In this document: positions 13,808-14,889 of the stretch, in pieces
Layout of the letters: the number at the start of each line of letters is the position of its first letter
How positions within the stretch are numbered: position 1 is the stretch's first letter
NCBI GenBank assembly: GCA_019347795.1
Contig: JAHWKS010000025.1
Location: forward strand, 1 to 14,889
Direction of reading: 5' to 3'
Origin: Planctomycetota bacterium
GTDB taxonomy: Bacteria > Planctomycetota > Planctomycetia > Pirellulales > Pirellulaceae
Length of the DNA: 14,889 nt
The notes under the pieces: generated by a model
Databases searched by the model: none
Told to the model about the DNA's origin: nothing
Seen by the model: the letters and a program-made list of their open reading frames with translations, nothing else
Made by a program: the position numbers and the translations under genes

Positions 13808-14860
13808 TTAGGCGGGGACAGAAAGCGGCCGGCCGGCGAGCCAGCGACCCGATTTGTCGATGCAGCGGAGAATCGACTCAGCAACCGCAATCGTCACCAC
13901 GCATCGCGTGACAAGCCGCCGGAACAATGCGAACGAAACGATCTGCGCCTTGGCGGGTTTATCGACCCCAAGCAACACGAATGCCCCTTTGGCCTTCGCG
14001 GCGAGGCGGCGTTCGATGTCGGGCAAGGGATGAAACGTCTGAAGCGCCTCGCGGATCTCCGGGTTGTCCAGCCGATTCCCCGAGCGATCATAGGGCAGGT
14101 ACATCACATCGCCCGCGAATGTCTTCAAGCTCTTGTGCGGCGCCAACCTCCGCTCGCGGAGCGCCTTGTAGAGAAAGGAATTCTTACCGTCGCCGACGCT
14201 CATGAAAATCACCTCGGCCTTGCTCCACAGAGCCTCCCAGTCTTCTCTGGTCCGAGGATCGTCGCAGCGGACGCCCGGGATTTTTCCTGCCGCTTGGACA
14301 ACCTGGCGAGGGCTGTAGGAATCGTTGTCGCGGAACACGTCGCAAACGTCCTCCAGCGCGGGGCCGATCGTGACGCCGGTCCAGTCCTCTAGGCTGAGAT
14401 TCAGCAGCGCCTCCAAGGCGCAGTAGGCGCCGGGTCCGCCGGGAGTGAGGATCGTCGGGCTCCAGCGGCCGCGCCGCGGCGCTTCCACCTGGACGTACTC
14501 GACGATCCGGCCCGCCATGCAGTCGGCGACCAGAGGGAAATAACGGGTGTCGTCGACGACATCGAATTCAATGGGCTGATAAACCTCTTGCAGTTGTTCT
14601 CCAAGGCGGGCGTCGCGGCGCACGCGGATCGGCGGCCCCACAAAGTCGGTGAGGTAGCCGATGAGCGTTTCGCACGCGCGATTGACTTCCTTTCGGCGCG
14701 GACCGGGTTTGGTCGTCGCCTCATCCGGATTGAGCAACCTTGAGACGAAGGATCGGTCTTTGTCCAAGAGGCGGGACAGCGCTGCTTGCGAAGGAGTCTT
14801 CTCGACGTACAGAGCCTTCAGCTGGCGCCAAAGCGCGTCGCATCGTTCCTGCTCGTCCAT
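13808..14860 (-). CDS. SorC-like sugar-binding transcriptional regulator
   Basis: 350 residues. The N-terminal helix-turn-helix is 'TPSQAALSRLLDKDRSFVSRLLN' (22-44), whose second helix matches the recognition helix of SorC/DeoR-type regulators. The C-terminal part (about 85-335) resembles the SorC effector-binding domain (PF04198): 'TILTPGGPGAYCALEALL' (136-153) for the phosphate-binding glycine loop, 'AEVIFMSVGDGKNSFLYKAL' (215-234), 'AGDVMYLPYDRSGNRLDNP' (249-267) and 'VLLGVDKPAKAQIVSFAL' (295-312). Such proteins bind phosphorylated sugars and control sugar operons. The spacing between HTH and sensor, and the replacement of some loop residues, mark it as a divergent member. The ATG at 14860 has AGGAA seven bases upstream. 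Only 29 bases of upstream DNA are in the window, so promoter, operator and any divergent target genes are not visible. No sugar genes lie on the visible side. Confidence 0.82.
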   Translation of the reverse strand: MDEQERCDALWRQLKALYVEKTPSQAALSRLLDKDRSFVSRLLNPDEATTKPGPRRKEVNRACETLIGYLTDFVGPPIRVRRDARLGEQLQEVYQPIEFDVVDDTRYFPLVADCMAGRIVEYVQVEAPRRGRWSPTILTPGGPGAYCALEALLNLSLEDWTGVTIGPALEDVCDVFRDNDSYSPRQVVQAAGKIPGVRCDDPRTREDWEALWSKAEVIFMSVGDGKNSFLYKALRERRLAPHKSLKTFAGDVMYLPYDRSGNRLDNPEIREALQTFHPLPDIERRLAAKAKGAFVLLGVDKPAKAQIVSFALFRRLVTRCVVTIAVAESILRCIDKSGRWLAGRPLSVPA

Positions 14861-14889
14861 GTTCGCGTTCCTCGAGAGGAAAGGAGGGG

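Overview
The window is GC-rich, densely coded bacterial DNA, most likely from a planctomycete (Planctomycetota, perhaps Pirellulales-like). This is an inference. It rests on an alanyl-tRNA synthetase with an enlarged C-terminal region, a DUF2752 protein with the CPSCG motif, a plain-lipobox lipoprotein of a type I associate with that phylum, a PhyH-family dioxygenase, and intergenic palindromes that resemble planctomycete dispersed repeats. No mobile element, CRISPR array, tRNA or rRNA was seen.

Layout. The left edge holds the end of a membrane protein (3-125), then a terminator-like hairpin. Next come an FAD oxidoreductase fused to a Rieske domain (232-1752) and a polysaccharide-deacetylase-like protein with a degraded metal site (1927-2676). 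A convergent two-gene unit on the minus strand follows: DUF1883 (3465-3196) overlapping a two-helix membrane protein (3199-2822) by four bases. A PhyH-type dioxygenase (4320-3553, minus) and an unrecognised Trp-rich protein (4529-5203, plus) are divergent from a 208-base shared region that carries a plausible promoter for the dioxygenase.

The stretch 5204-5693 has no gene but packs seven different inverted repeats into about 350 bases directly upstream of alaS. alaS (5694-8492) is followed closely by DUF2752 (8532-8996). A large imperfect hairpin then starts on the DUF2752 stop codon, and a lipoprotein gene (9107-9763) follows.

The right third is on the minus strand. It holds a 1141-residue, apparently soluble helical protein with no recognisable domain (13243-9818), a 564-base gap containing one good hairpin and no convincing gene, and a SorC-like sugar-sensing regulator (14860-13808) cut close to its promoter by the window edge.

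The genes do not form one pathway. This looks like ordinary chromosome with a housekeeping gene (alaS) and lineage-specific genes around it. The strongest candidates for something undescribed are the translationally coupled DUF1883/two-TM pair, the giant orphan protein, the internal duplication in AlaS and the dense palindrome cluster.
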